A stretch of 64,000 nt of DNA, taken from NCBI GenBank assembly GCA_963787205.1, contig CAWBCD010000029.1, positions 124,001 to 188,000 on the forward strand, written 5' to 3'. The notes under the pieces were generated by a model. That model was not told the origin of the DNA. It did not search any database and worked only from the letters and a program-made list of their open reading frames with translations. The translations under genes and the position numbers were made by a program. This document shows positions 46,615 through 55,449 of the stretch, in pieces; position 1 is the first letter of the stretch, and each line of letters opens with the position of its first letter. This DNA is from DATFNI01 sp963787205. Lineage in GTDB: Bacteria; Bacteroidota; Rhodothermia; Balneolales; DATFMH01.

Positions 46615-47976
46615 ATGAAACAGAGGTTACTCCCGTTATTTTTATTCGGTTTACTATTTATCCCTTATGCGGTCCTGGCTCAGCAGACATTACAAAATGT
46701 GTATGTGATCAACGAGGGCGATTATAGGGGGGGGAATGCATCCGTTACCACGTACGATGTTTCAAATGGAACAACAGTCGGCAATGCATTTTACAAGAAG
46801 AATAAAGTATTTCTGGGCGATGTGGCCCAGAGCTCTACGGTGATTAACGGCGACCTGTACATCCTCGTCTACGGAAGCAGTAAGATTTTCGTTACGGATA
46901 AAAGCACTCTTTCCCTGGTCAAGACCATCAATTATGACACCAATACGGAAAAGGGTCCGCGGCAGATGGCGGCTGTGAACAGTAACAAGGCGTATGTTAC
47001 AAATCTTGATAGCAAGAATATTTCAGTGGTTGATCTGACAAACAATACCATTACCGGTACGATTCCTCTTGGCAGTGGACCTGAAGGGATTGGCATAAGC
47101 AACGGGAAGGCCTATGTGTCCCTTAGTAACCTGGGGCAGGGTGATAGTGTAGCCGTGATCGATACAAAGACCGACCAGGTGATAAAGGATCTGAAAGTTG
47201 CGGATAACCCGGTCGATGTGGCCGTGGATAACCAGGGCCGCGTCTGGGTTGTCTGCGTTGGAAATTACGGTTACGACAGCAAGGGCAATTACAACCCCAA
47301 ACTGGAAACATTTGGGAAAATTGAAGTTATTGACAGCAGTAATGACTCAATTATCCAAACAATAGACGTTGGCGGGCATCCGGGGGATATTGCTTTGTTA
47401 CCCTCGATGGAACGGGCTTATTACAACGACGGAGGGATTGTATCCATTGATATGAAGACACTCACTGCACTTGGTGACACGCTGGTTACTGGTGCCTATT
47501 ATTCCATGGATGTAGCGCATGATGACCAAAAACCGCAACTGTTTGTTGCAGATGCTGCCGACTATGTCTCTTCAGGAACCATTTATCGATATGATCTGAC
47601 TTCGTCAATGCCAAAGAAAATTAGCAGTTTTTCTGCCGGCATTATTCCCGGTTCCTTCCAGTTTTTGTATACAGGAACTCCGCTGGCTATCGAGCCCACT
47701 GATCATAAACCTGGGACTTTCGCCTTGTTGCAAAACTACCCGAATCCATTCAATCCAACTACGACAATTCGATATCGTTTGAACGGGAGCGGTCAGGTTG
47801 AATTGGATGTTTATGGTATTACAGGCCGTTTGGTATCGCATCTGGTTGATGAGACACAAACAGCGGGAGAGCATGCCGTCCACTACGATGCCTCATCGCT
47901 AGCCAGTGGTATATACTTTTACCGGTTACAGTTTGATGGACAAATGCGCATCAGAAAGATGGTTTTAATTAAATGA
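46615..47976 (+). CDS. BtuG-like beta-propeller with T9SS type A sorting domain
   Basis: A 453-residue exported protein: signal peptide (about residues 1-22, cleavage after VLAQ), then VYVINEGDYRGGNASVTTYD, a start pattern typical of the BtuG/DUF5074 cobalamin-binding propellers, then seven YncE-like blades (YVTNLDSKNISVVDLTNN and similar), and a roughly 80-residue C-terminal domain with LLQNYPNPFNPTTTIRYRL and ASGIYFYRLQ, the T9SS type A signal. No lipobox is present. BtuG proteins cap BtuB and capture B12 with very high affinity. Good Shine-Dalgarno GAGG just upstream. A G8 run lies at 46727-46734. Confidence 0.85.
   Translation: MKQRLLPLFLFGLLFIPYAVLAQQTLQNVYVINEGDYRGGNASVTTYDVSNGTTVGNAFYKKNKVFLGDVAQSSTVINGDLYILVYGSSKIFVTDKSTLSLVKTINYDTNTEKGPRQMAAVNSNKAYVTNLDSKNISVVDLTNNTITGTIPLGSGPEGIGISNGKAYVSLSNLGQGDSVAVIDTKTDQVIKDLKVADNPVDVAVDNQGRVWVVCVGNYGYDSKGNYNPKLETFGKIEVIDSSNDSIIQTIDVGGHPGDIALLPSMERAYYNDGGIVSIDMKTLTALGDTLVTGAYYSMDVAHDDQKPQLFVADAADYVSSGTIYRYDLTSSMPKKISSFSAGIIPGSFQFLYTGTPLAIEPTDHKPGTFALLQNYPNPFNPTTTIRYRLNGSGQVELDVYGITGRLVSHLVDETQTAGEHAVHYDASSLASGIYFYRLQFDGQMRIRKMVLIK
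46727..46734 (+). repeat. G8 homopolymer inside the BtuG-like gene
   Basis: Eight G residues in the codons for R-G-G at about residues 38-40, shortly after the signal peptide. A one-base change would frameshift the protein before its propeller, so the tract is a possible on/off switch. Confidence 0.6.
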
Positions 47977-48584
47977 TGGTCGATTATAAGGTCATTGTTT
48001 AATGATACGATATTGGATATCTATGTATAGATTATAGTCTATGTTATACAGATATAAATATTATGATAAATTGTATGATTCGTATGATATAATTCCCATA
48101 AAATATTGAAGAATATTCAGTATACAAGCATGTCTTTTTAAGTAATTTGAACTCAAATGTTGTTTTGTGGAAACGCTTTTTCATACAACAACTGGATTCA
48201 CTGATCGTTACTGAATTATCAGCGCAAGATATTGATACTTCGTTGTTTGTAACTTGTGGATAACTTTTAGAGTGCCCCATAACCCAGAATTAAGGCTTAT
48301 TTCTCAGGGTTCATTCGAAGTATTGACCAAAAACCAGAAGAGGTCCATAAATGAAAAGTTATTCCTAATGTGGATAACTATTGAAATTTGTGGAAAAAAA
48401 ATCCGTTTTTTACTTGTCCTCTCATGGATCCCCTTCTATATTAGCGAAGAAGATGGTGACGCCTAGGCCGATGGATGCGCTCGCAATGTCACCAGCAACG
48501 ATATTTTTTTTCAGGACTTGTTGTATCTATGATCCAAGTCTTTTTCCCTGGACTTTGAACTTTTAAGGCTGAACGGTATTGCCT
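47977..48584. promoter_or_regulatory. AT-rich intergenic region with DnaA-box-like sites ahead of nrdJ
   Basis: About 600 bp with no credible gene. Perfect DnaA-box words TGTGGATAA occur at 48255-48263 and 48369-48377, and near matches TGTGGAAAC at 48166-48174 and TGTGGAAAA at 48389-48397, all in one orientation. A very AT-rich stretch lies at about 47990-48130. The layout could be a DnaA-controlled promoter for the ribonucleotide reductase gene or a DnaA-binding locus. NrdR box pairs were looked for and not found. Confidence 0.45.
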
Positions 48585-51500
48585 ATGAAATTTGAACGAT
48601 TTTTTACCCAGAAAAACTGGTCAACTCCCTACGAAGAACTGAAATTTGAATCCCGCAAATCGGAAATCAAAAACCCGGACGGATCCACTGTGTTCAAAAT
48701 GGACGACGTGATTGTACCGAAGGGTTGGACACAGGTTGCCACAGATGTGCTGGCTCAGAAATATTTCCGGAAAGCCGGCGTCCCGGCAAAATTGAAGAAA
48801 ATCAAGGAAAAGGGTGTCCCCGGATGGCTGCAACGCTCTGATGTCGATGAGGAAGCGATGCAGGAGTTGCCAGAAGACGAACGGTATACTCACGAGCAGG
48901 ATTGCCGCCAGGTATTCAACAGGCTGGCTGGTTGTTGGATTTATTGGGGATGGAAGCATGACTATTTCGACACCGAAGACGATGCAAAGATTTTTTACGA
49001 TGAAATGTGTTACATGCTGGCCAACCAGATGGCAGCTCCCAACAGTCCACAGTGGTTTAATACCGGTCTTCATTGGGCATATGGGATAAATGGTCCTGCG
49101 CAGGGCCACTACTATGTGGAAGCCAAAACCGGCAAACTAAAGCGTTCTGAGGATGCTTACACCCATCCCCAGCCTCATGCCTGCTTCATCCAGAGCGTAA
49201 GGGATGACCTGGTCAACGAAGGCGGTATCATGGACTTGTGGGTGCGCGAAGCACGATTGTTTAAATATGGATCGGGTACCGGCACCAATTTTTCTGAACT
49301 GCGGGGATCTAATGAACCGCTCAGTGGAGGAGGCCGTTCATCCGGACTCATGAGCTTTCTGAAGATTGGTGATCGCGCGGCCGGAGCTATCAAGTCGGGC
49401 GGAACGACACGCCGGGCAGCCAAAATGGTTACACTGGACCTGGATCATCCCGATATCGAAGAATATATCAACTGGAAAGTACGCGAAGAACAGAAAGTTG
49501 CCGCTTTGGTCGCTGGTTCGAAGGCAACCGAGAAGCATCTGAAGGAAATTCTGCGTCTTTGCCACAAACCGATCGAGATTGAAGGCAGGGCCTTTAATGG
49601 TGCGGTAAGCCGCGACCCACGCCGGAATAAAGAACTGGCTCATGCTATTGCTAAAGCAAAGAAGTCATTCGTTCCGCTCAATTATATAGAGCGGGTTATT
49701 CAGCTTGCTGCCCAAGGTGTTACGGATATTGAATTTGAGATATATGACACCGACTGGAACTCAGAGGCTTATGCCACGGTGAGCGGTCAGAATTCGAATA
49801 ACTCTGTACGGGTTCCCAATGCATTTATGAAGGCCGTAAAGGAAGATGGTGAGTGGAACCTGTATGGCCGGGTTGAAAAACGAGATGCGCAGGCTGAAGG
49901 GCACGAACCCAAACCTTACAAAACCCTTCAGGCGCGTGATCTGTGGGATCAGATAGCCAACGCTGCATGGGCAAGTGCGGATCCGGGAACCCAATATCAT
50001 GACACGATCAATGAGTGGCATACCTGCCCGGCTGATGGACCCATCAAGGCCAGCAACCCGTGCTCTGAGTACATGTTCCTGGACAACACGGCGTGTAACC
50101 TGGCTTCACTGAATCTGATCAAGTACTACGACTTCGAAACCAAGAAGTTTGACGTAAAGGCATTTCGGCATGCGTCGCGTCTGTGGACAGTAGTTCTGGA
50201 AATCTCGGTGTTGATGGCACAGTTTCCTTCTAAAGAGATTGCCGAACTTTCGTATGTATTTCGCACATTGGGACTTGGTTTTGCCAATCTCGGAACACTA
50301 TTGATGGTGCAGGGAGCACCCTATGACAGTGACCGGGGACGTGCAATCTGTGGTGTCGTCACCAGCATCATGCACATGACAGCCTATGCGACCAGCGCCG
50401 AGATGGCAAAGGAATTGGGGGCATTTTCCGGATATGAGCGTAACAAAGAGAATATGCTACGGGTTATACGTAACCATCGCCGTGCGGCCTATCATGTTCC
50501 TCCGGAAGAATATGAAGGGCTGACCATCAAACCGATGGGTATCGACGCCAGTATCTGTCCGGAATATCTGCTTAAAGCCGCACGCGAAGACAGCGACCGT
50601 GCATTGGAACTCGGGGAAAAATACGGGTACCGAAATGCCCAGGTAACAGTTATCGCACCGACCGGAACAATCGGTCTGGTTATGGACTGCGACACGACCG
50701 GCATCGAACCCGATTATGCATTGGTCAAATTCAAGAAACTTGCCGGCGGCGGTTATTTCAAGATTATCAATCAGAGTGTGCCTGTTGCCCTGCGCAACCT
50801 TGACTACAGTGCTGCTCAAATCGAGGATATTGTAAAGTATGCCAAGGGACATGGAACCCTGAGAGGTTGTCCGACCATTACTCATGATCGTCTGCGTGAA
50901 CTGGGCTTTACACCGGAAATTCTGGAAAAACTTGAAGAGTCGTTGCCCGGTGTGTTCGACATAAAATTTGCTTTCAACCAGTGGACACTCGGCGAAGACT
51001 TCATGAAAGAAAAGCTGGGAGTCAGTGAAGACCAATTGAACGACTGGAGCTTCGATATTTTCAAGCACCTTGGTTTCACGCGTGATGAGGTCGAAAAAGC
51101 TAACGACTATGTCTGTGGAACCATGACTGTCGAAGGTGCCCCGAATCTTAAAGAAGAGCATCTTGCTGTCTTCGATTGCGCAAACAAGTGTGGACGTAAA
51201 GGCACACGGTACATTTCTGCCGGTGGCCACATCAAAATGATGGCTGCAGCACAGCCATTTATTTCGGGAGCTATCTCGAAGACCATCAACCTGCCAAATG
51301 AGGCTACGGTTGAGGAGTTCAAGGCTGCCTACATGCAATCCTGGGAACTGATGCTCAAGGCCAATGCCCTGTATCGCGACGGTTCAAAGCTCAGCCAGCC
51401 TCTGAATACCATGGCGGATGTCCTAGAGGAAATCGAAGAGGACGATGAAGAGCCACGCGTCGATCCGATCATCAAAACGACCGAGCGGATAATTCACAAA

Positions 51501-52148
51501 TATGTGGCGGGCCGCCGCCGCCTGCCATTACGCCGAAATGGATACACTCAAAAAGCCAAAATTGGCGGACAAAGTGTGTACCTGCGTACCGGCGAATATG
51601 AGAATGGCCAGCTTGGGGAAATATTCATCGATATCCACCGTGAGGGTGCTGCCTTCCGGAGCTTGATGAACTGTTTTGCCATTGCCATATCGCTCGGCCT
51701 GCAACACGGCGTTCCGTTAGAGGAATTCGTGGATGCGTTCGTCTTTACACGCTTCGAACCAAGCGGACCCGTTTACGGAAGTCCTCATGTGAAGATGACC
51801 ACCTCTCTTATCGATTATATTTTCCGTGAGCTGGCTGTCAGCTATCTCGGTCGCCAGGATCTGGCCCATGTGGGGCCGGATGAGATATTGCAGCGTACTC
51901 TCAAACCATCCGAACCTGAAATAACTGAACAAAGAGAAGTGAATCCGGAAAAAGCTGAAGAGCCGGAGCCGGAACATGTGCATACTTCGGAAGTGAAGGG
52001 TGCATTGTCGCCGGAGACAGATTATCAGCGTGCCAAGCAATTAGGCTATACCGGAGATATTTGCCCGGATTGTGGCAGCATGACGATGGTACGTAATGGT
52101 ACTTGTATGAAGTGCGTCACGTGCGGATCAACAAGCGGTTGTTCGTAA
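48585..52148 (+). CDS. nrdJ: Vitamin B12-dependent ribonucleotide reductase (class II)
   Basis: A 1187-residue adenosylcobalamin-dependent reductase that makes deoxyribonucleotides. The active-site block SNPCSEYMFLDNTACNLASLNL holds the catalytic Cys, Asn and Glu pattern; VIAPTGTIGLVMDCDTTGIEP is the conserved finger-loop and substrate area. The C-terminus (about residues 1165-1187) has CPDCGS and CMKCVTCGS, a Cys-rich tail for redox delivery of electrons. The ATG at 48585 is preferred to an in-frame TTG at 48579. The gene depends on B12 supplied by the adjacent btuB operon. Confidence 0.97.
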   Translation: MKFERFFTQKNWSTPYEELKFESRKSEIKNPDGSTVFKMDDVIVPKGWTQVATDVLAQKYFRKAGVPAKLKKIKEKGVPGWLQRSDVDEEAMQELPEDERYTHEQDCRQVFNRLAGCWIYWGWKHDYFDTEDDAKIFYDEMCYMLANQMAAPNSPQWFNTGLHWAYGINGPAQGHYYVEAKTGKLKRSEDAYTHPQPHACFIQSVRDDLVNEGGIMDLWVREARLFKYGSGTGTNFSELRGSNEPLSGGGRSSGLMSFLKIGDRAAGAIKSGGTTRRAAKMVTLDLDHPDIEEYINWKVREEQKVAALVAGSKATEKHLKEILRLCHKPIEIEGRAFNGAVSRDPRRNKELAHAIAKAKKSFVPLNYIERVIQLAAQGVTDIEFEIYDTDWNSEAYATVSGQNSNNSVRVPNAFMKAVKEDGEWNLYGRVEKRDAQAEGHEPKPYKTLQARDLWDQIANAAWASADPGTQYHDTINEWHTCPADGPIKASNPCSEYMFLDNTACNLASLNLIKYYDFETKKFDVKAFRHASRLWTVVLEISVLMAQFPSKEIAELSYVFRTLGLGFANLGTLLMVQGAPYDSDRGRAICGVVTSIMHMTAYATSAEMAKELGAFSGYERNKENMLRVIRNHRRAAYHVPPEEYEGLTIKPMGIDASICPEYLLKAAREDSDRALELGEKYGYRNAQVTVIAPTGTIGLVMDCDTTGIEPDYALVKFKKLAGGGYFKIINQSVPVALRNLDYSAAQIEDIVKYAKGHGTLRGCPTITHDRLRELGFTPEILEKLEESLPGVFDIKFAFNQWTLGEDFMKEKLGVSEDQLNDWSFDIFKHLGFTRDEVEKANDYVCGTMTVEGAPNLKEEHLAVFDCANKCGRKGTRYISAGGHIKMMAAAQPFISGAISKTINLPNEATVEEFKAAYMQSWELMLKANALYRDGSKLSQPLNTMADVLEEIEEDDEEPRVDPIIKTTERIIHKYVAGRRRLPLRRNGYTQKAKIGGQSVYLRTGEYENGQLGEIFIDIHREGAAFRSLMNCFAIAISLGLQHGVPLEEFVDAFVFTRFEPSGPVYGSPHVKMTTSLIDYIFRELAVSYLGRQDLAHVGPDEILQRTLKPSEPEITEQREVNPEKAEEPEPEHVHTSEVKGALSPETDYQRAKQLGYTGDICPDCGSMTMVRNGTCMKCVTCGSTSGCS

Positions 52149-52181
52149 AGAGCGGCCGTTACCCCAAAATCCCCACATGAG

Positions 52182-52222
52182 ATCAGGCAGAGGATGGAGA
52201 TCCTTCTGCCTGATTTTTTTTT
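52182..52222 (+). terminator. Rho-independent terminator after nrdJ
   Basis: A perfect 10-bp stem ATCAGGCAGA/TCTGCCTGAT (52182-52191 with 52205-52214), with extra GGAT/ATCC pairing in the loop, followed by eight T's. Confidence 0.93.
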
Positions 52223-52382
52223 GGTATATGCCAATCTTCTTACGGATATTACCCTATGGTTATCAACGTAAAAGCCTTTCTGTAGACGTGTTTTTTTCCT
52301 ACTGATAACCAGGCAGATACTTCGTCTGCAACAGGAAGGCCATCAATTTGTTGAATACTAAGATCAAGATTACGGAGGTCAT

Positions 52383-53549
52383 ATGAAGATTGGCATTCTT
52401 ACCGGAGGCGGCGACGTTCCTGGATTGAATTCATGCGTAAAAGCCGTTGCATACCGCGCAGCTGACGACGGTCACGAAGTCATTGGGATACGCAGGGGCT
52501 GGGGTGGATTATTTTGGTTAAACCGCGATGATCCCGAAACAATTAAGGAGTATACGATTCCACTCACAAAGGATGTGGTCCGTACAGTCGACCGATCAGG
52601 CGGAACATTTCTACACACCAGCCGTACAAATCCCGCCAATGTCCGGCAAAAAGATGTACCTGATTTCCTGAAAGATCCGGAACACCCGGAAGCGGAGGAA
52701 AATGATGAAACGATCCGGGATTTTACCGCTCATGTTTTAAAAAACCTGGAATATTTGGGTATAGACCGGCTTATACCTATCGGTGGTGATGATACGCTCA
52801 GCTTTGCTGAACGTCTTCACAGCGAAGGATTCCCGGTCGTTGCCATTCCTAAAACCATGGATAATGATGTGTACGGTACAGATTATTGTATTGGTTTCAG
52901 TACAGCCGTAACACGAAGTGTTCAGTTTATCCACCAACTGCGAACAAGTACCGGTTCACACGAGCGTATTGCAGTAATCGAATTGTTCGGACGAAACAGT
53001 GGGGAAACCAGCCTGATCAGCTCTTATCTTGCGTGGGTCGATCGTGCATTGATCTCGGAAGTTCCGTTTGATCCGGAACGTCTTGCAGAACTTGTCATGC
53101 ACGACAAGGCTCAAAATGCCAGCAATTACGCAATGGTGACTGTTAGCGAAGGCGCCCATATGATGGGTGATAAAATTGTTGAGTATGGAGAGATGGACGC
53201 TTATGGGCATAAAAAGCTGGGTGGAATTGGTGAAATAACCGGGGAAGCTTTAAAAAAGATAACCGGTGAAAATATTATCAACCAGCGTTTATCATACCTG
53301 ATGCGTTCGGGTGCACCAGACGCTCTCGATCTGATGGTGGGCGTTAATTACGCCAACATGGCGATGAGCCTCGTGCTAAGCGGAGCCAAGGGACGGATGG
53401 TGGCCCTGAGAGACGGAACTTATACCCATATACCAATGAATACTGTAACCAGCGGTATCAAAAGAGTAGACGTAGATGAACTCTATGATCCCGAGCAATA
53501 CCGGCCTAAAGTACGTCATGTGCTCGGTAAACCGATGTTCCTGTACTGA
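52383..53549 (+). CDS. 6-phosphofructokinase, probably pyrophosphate-type
   Basis: A 388-residue phosphofructokinase. N-terminal GGGDVPGLN binds the phosphoryl donor. The donor-selecting positions read GGDDT (residues 134-138) and PKTMDND (156-162): an acidic residue where ATP enzymes have Gly104, and Lys where they have Gly124. These are the classic signatures of pyrophosphate-dependent enzymes. The catalytic Asp is in TMDND. Length is like group III long forms. Monocistronic, 234 bp after nrdJ with its terminator between. Confidence 0.9.
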   Translation: MKIGILTGGGDVPGLNSCVKAVAYRAADDGHEVIGIRRGWGGLFWLNRDDPETIKEYTIPLTKDVVRTVDRSGGTFLHTSRTNPANVRQKDVPDFLKDPEHPEAEENDETIRDFTAHVLKNLEYLGIDRLIPIGGDDTLSFAERLHSEGFPVVAIPKTMDNDVYGTDYCIGFSTAVTRSVQFIHQLRTSTGSHERIAVIELFGRNSGETSLISSYLAWVDRALISEVPFDPERLAELVMHDKAQNASNYAMVTVSEGAHMMGDKIVEYGEMDAYGHKKLGGIGEITGEALKKITGENIINQRLSYLMRSGAPDALDLMVGVNYANMAMSLVLSGAKGRMVALRDGTYTHIPMNTVTSGIKRVDVDELYDPEQYRPKVRHVLGKPMFLY

Positions 53550-53762
53550 TACCTGTTTATCAACAATACCCGCAGTATTTTTAAAATCTTCCGCGTATTA
53601 GGTTAGATTACAGTTTAAAAAGGGGAGCCTGAAAATCTTTCGGAATAGGTTGGTTATAAACTGGTTTGGAATATTGGAAATCGATCATACCGAAAATGAG
53701 GATCACCAGAATTTTAATGACCCTTATTTATCGTTATAATTAAACATTTGAAAATTAATGCT

Positions 53763-54521
53763 ATGAAAAAAAATATCATGCTATTGTCATTTGTAGCTTT
53801 ATTAAGCCTGCCCAGTATTGTCTGTGCTCAATCTTTTTCTCTCGGAGCCAGGGGTGGCGTCAGTATTCCGAATTTAACAAACGGGGGGAACGGTACTCCG
53901 CTTAGCACGGGATACAGCTCAAGACTCGCGGCCGATTTTGCCGTATTCGCTGAATTTCCTGTTTCGGATTTGTTTTCGATTCAGCCGATGATTGAGTATT
54001 CCCAGCAGGGGGGCAAGAAAAACGGTTTCCAGGCACTGACTACGCCGGAACAGCTTGCGCAGTACATTAATCAGCCCTATGTGTATGCCAATTACAATAG
54101 TACAGCTAAAATGAATTATCTGATGATACCTGTTCTTGCAAAATTCGGCTGGAATCCGGGTCCTCAGTCGCCCCTGCACTTATACGTAGATGCCGGACCA
54201 TTTTTCGGGTATTTACTTTCTGCCCATCAGGTTACAAGTGGTACGAGTGCCATTTATCTCGACCCTGCCGGCCAACAGGCCGTTCCAGGTCCAGTGACGT
54301 CATTTGATAATAATCAAAATATCAGGGACCAGCTTCATCATTTCAATTTCGGTATATCTGGAAACCTCGGGCTTGCCTATCATTTCGACAGCGGATCTAT
54401 TTTTATAGAGGGCGGAGGGAATTACGGATTCCTAAACATCCAGAAAAATGCAGTGAATGGAAAAAATCACACTGGTGCCGGCACTGTTGCTGTTGGATAT
54501 GCCTATAAATTTAGGGTGTAA
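53763..54521 (+). CDS. PorT-family outer membrane beta-barrel protein
   Basis: A 252-residue protein. Signal peptide about residues 1-23 (cleavage near VCAQS). The mature part begins FSLGARGGVSIPNL and shows alternating hydrophobic strands with GTVAVGYAYKFRV at the C-terminus, typical of PorT/OmpW-like eight-strand barrels. An upstream in-frame ATG at 53748 would add five residues; 53763 is preferred. Specific function unknown; T9SS PorT itself is one member of this broad family. Confidence 0.72.
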   Translation: MKKNIMLLSFVALLSLPSIVCAQSFSLGARGGVSIPNLTNGGNGTPLSTGYSSRLAADFAVFAEFPVSDLFSIQPMIEYSQQGGKKNGFQALTTPEQLAQYINQPYVYANYNSTAKMNYLMIPVLAKFGWNPGPQSPLHLYVDAGPFFGYLLSAHQVTSGTSAIYLDPAGQQAVPGPVTSFDNNQNIRDQLHHFNFGISGNLGLAYHFDSGSIFIEGGGNYGFLNIQKNAVNGKNHTGAGTVAVGYAYKFRV

Positions 54522-54638
54522 CAAATTCTGAACAAAGATCTGAGTCTCTTATTGTTTCCGGTTTCCATTACTCTTCATGATATTCTTTATCTTGGGACAG
54601 AATGAGATGCCGATGTCCACAAACCAGGTTATGTTATC

Positions 54639-55346
54639 ATGAAGATCCTCTACATCTTTCCACATCCGGATGATGAATCGTACGGTCCTGCACCGGTCAT
54701 GGCACAACAACACCGCCAGGGGCATGAGGTCCACCTGCTGACGTTGACCCGAGGTGGGGCCACGAAACGCCGTTTTCATTACGGATACAGTGTGGAAGAG
54801 ATGGGGCGTGTGCGGAAACAGGAGATGCATGATGTGGTCAGAGTTTTGGAACTGGACGGGTTCACGATATGGGATATGCCCGATAGCGCTCTGAAAGAGA
54901 TGGATCCGATCGAAATAGAAGAGGCTATAGAACGGCACATCGAATCCATACAACCTGATGTTATTGTTACCTATGCCGTACACGGAATCAGCGGTTTTCC
55001 CGATCATCTGGTGGCTCATGCCGTAGTGAAGCGGGTGTTTGCAAAGCTGAAAAGAGAAGGGAAGTCCCATCCAAAACGTCTTGCGCTGTTCACACTCCGT
55101 AATGCTCCGGATAAGAGCTATTTCAACCTATCTTCGTCACCCGATGCAGACATTGACTGCTGTATTACTCCTGGTGATGGCGACATCGAAAAAGGCAAAG
55201 AAGCGTTGCTCTGCTATAAGACATACCTGGAAACGATAAAGAAAACGAAGATTATGGACCAGGTTCCGGATCCCAAGTATTTTGAGTTGTACCACGAACA
55301 GTTTGATCCGTGGCTGACGGATTTGTTTGATCAAATGCCTGGTTGA
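54639..55346 (+). CDS. PIG-L/LmbE-family deacetylase
   Basis: A 235-residue enzyme with the zinc motif HPDDESYGPAPVMAQ and the second metal motif FPDHLVAH. The fold acts on N-acetylglucosamine derivatives; BshB-type members deacetylate GlcNAc-malate in bacillithiol synthesis, which is common in Bacteroidota. No bshA or bshC gene is adjacent, so this assignment is only a possibility. Confidence 0.85.
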   Translation: MKILYIFPHPDDESYGPAPVMAQQHRQGHEVHLLTLTRGGATKRRFHYGYSVEEMGRVRKQEMHDVVRVLELDGFTIWDMPDSALKEMDPIEIEEAIERHIESIQPDVIVTYAVHGISGFPDHLVAHAVVKRVFAKLKREGKSHPKRLALFTLRNAPDKSYFNLSSSPDADIDCCITPGDGDIEKGKEALLCYKTYLETIKKTKIMDQVPDPKYFELYHEQFDPWLTDLFDQMPG

Positions 55347-55449
55347 TGAGTGTCGGATCAACACATTATCTGTCAATACAGATAGATAAGTCGTTCAGTT
55401 AACTTATACATGATAACATTTCGCAACAGAATGACCATCGATTAACTAT

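Noticed and set aside
48254..48466. A 70-codon open frame between the BtuG-like gene and nrdJ
   Set aside because: It starts with GTG inside a DnaA-box-like site, has no family resemblance, and overlaps a region better explained as regulatory.
47977..48584. Chromosomal replication origin
   Set aside because: DnaA-box-like sites and an AT-rich stretch are present, but gene direction does not switch here and no dnaA, dnaN or parAB gene is in the window. Kept as a regulatory-site finding only.
48585..52148. Split intein in the large ribonucleotide reductase
   Set aside because: The conserved blocks run continuously with no intein splice motifs or homing endonuclease insert, and the length is normal for class II.
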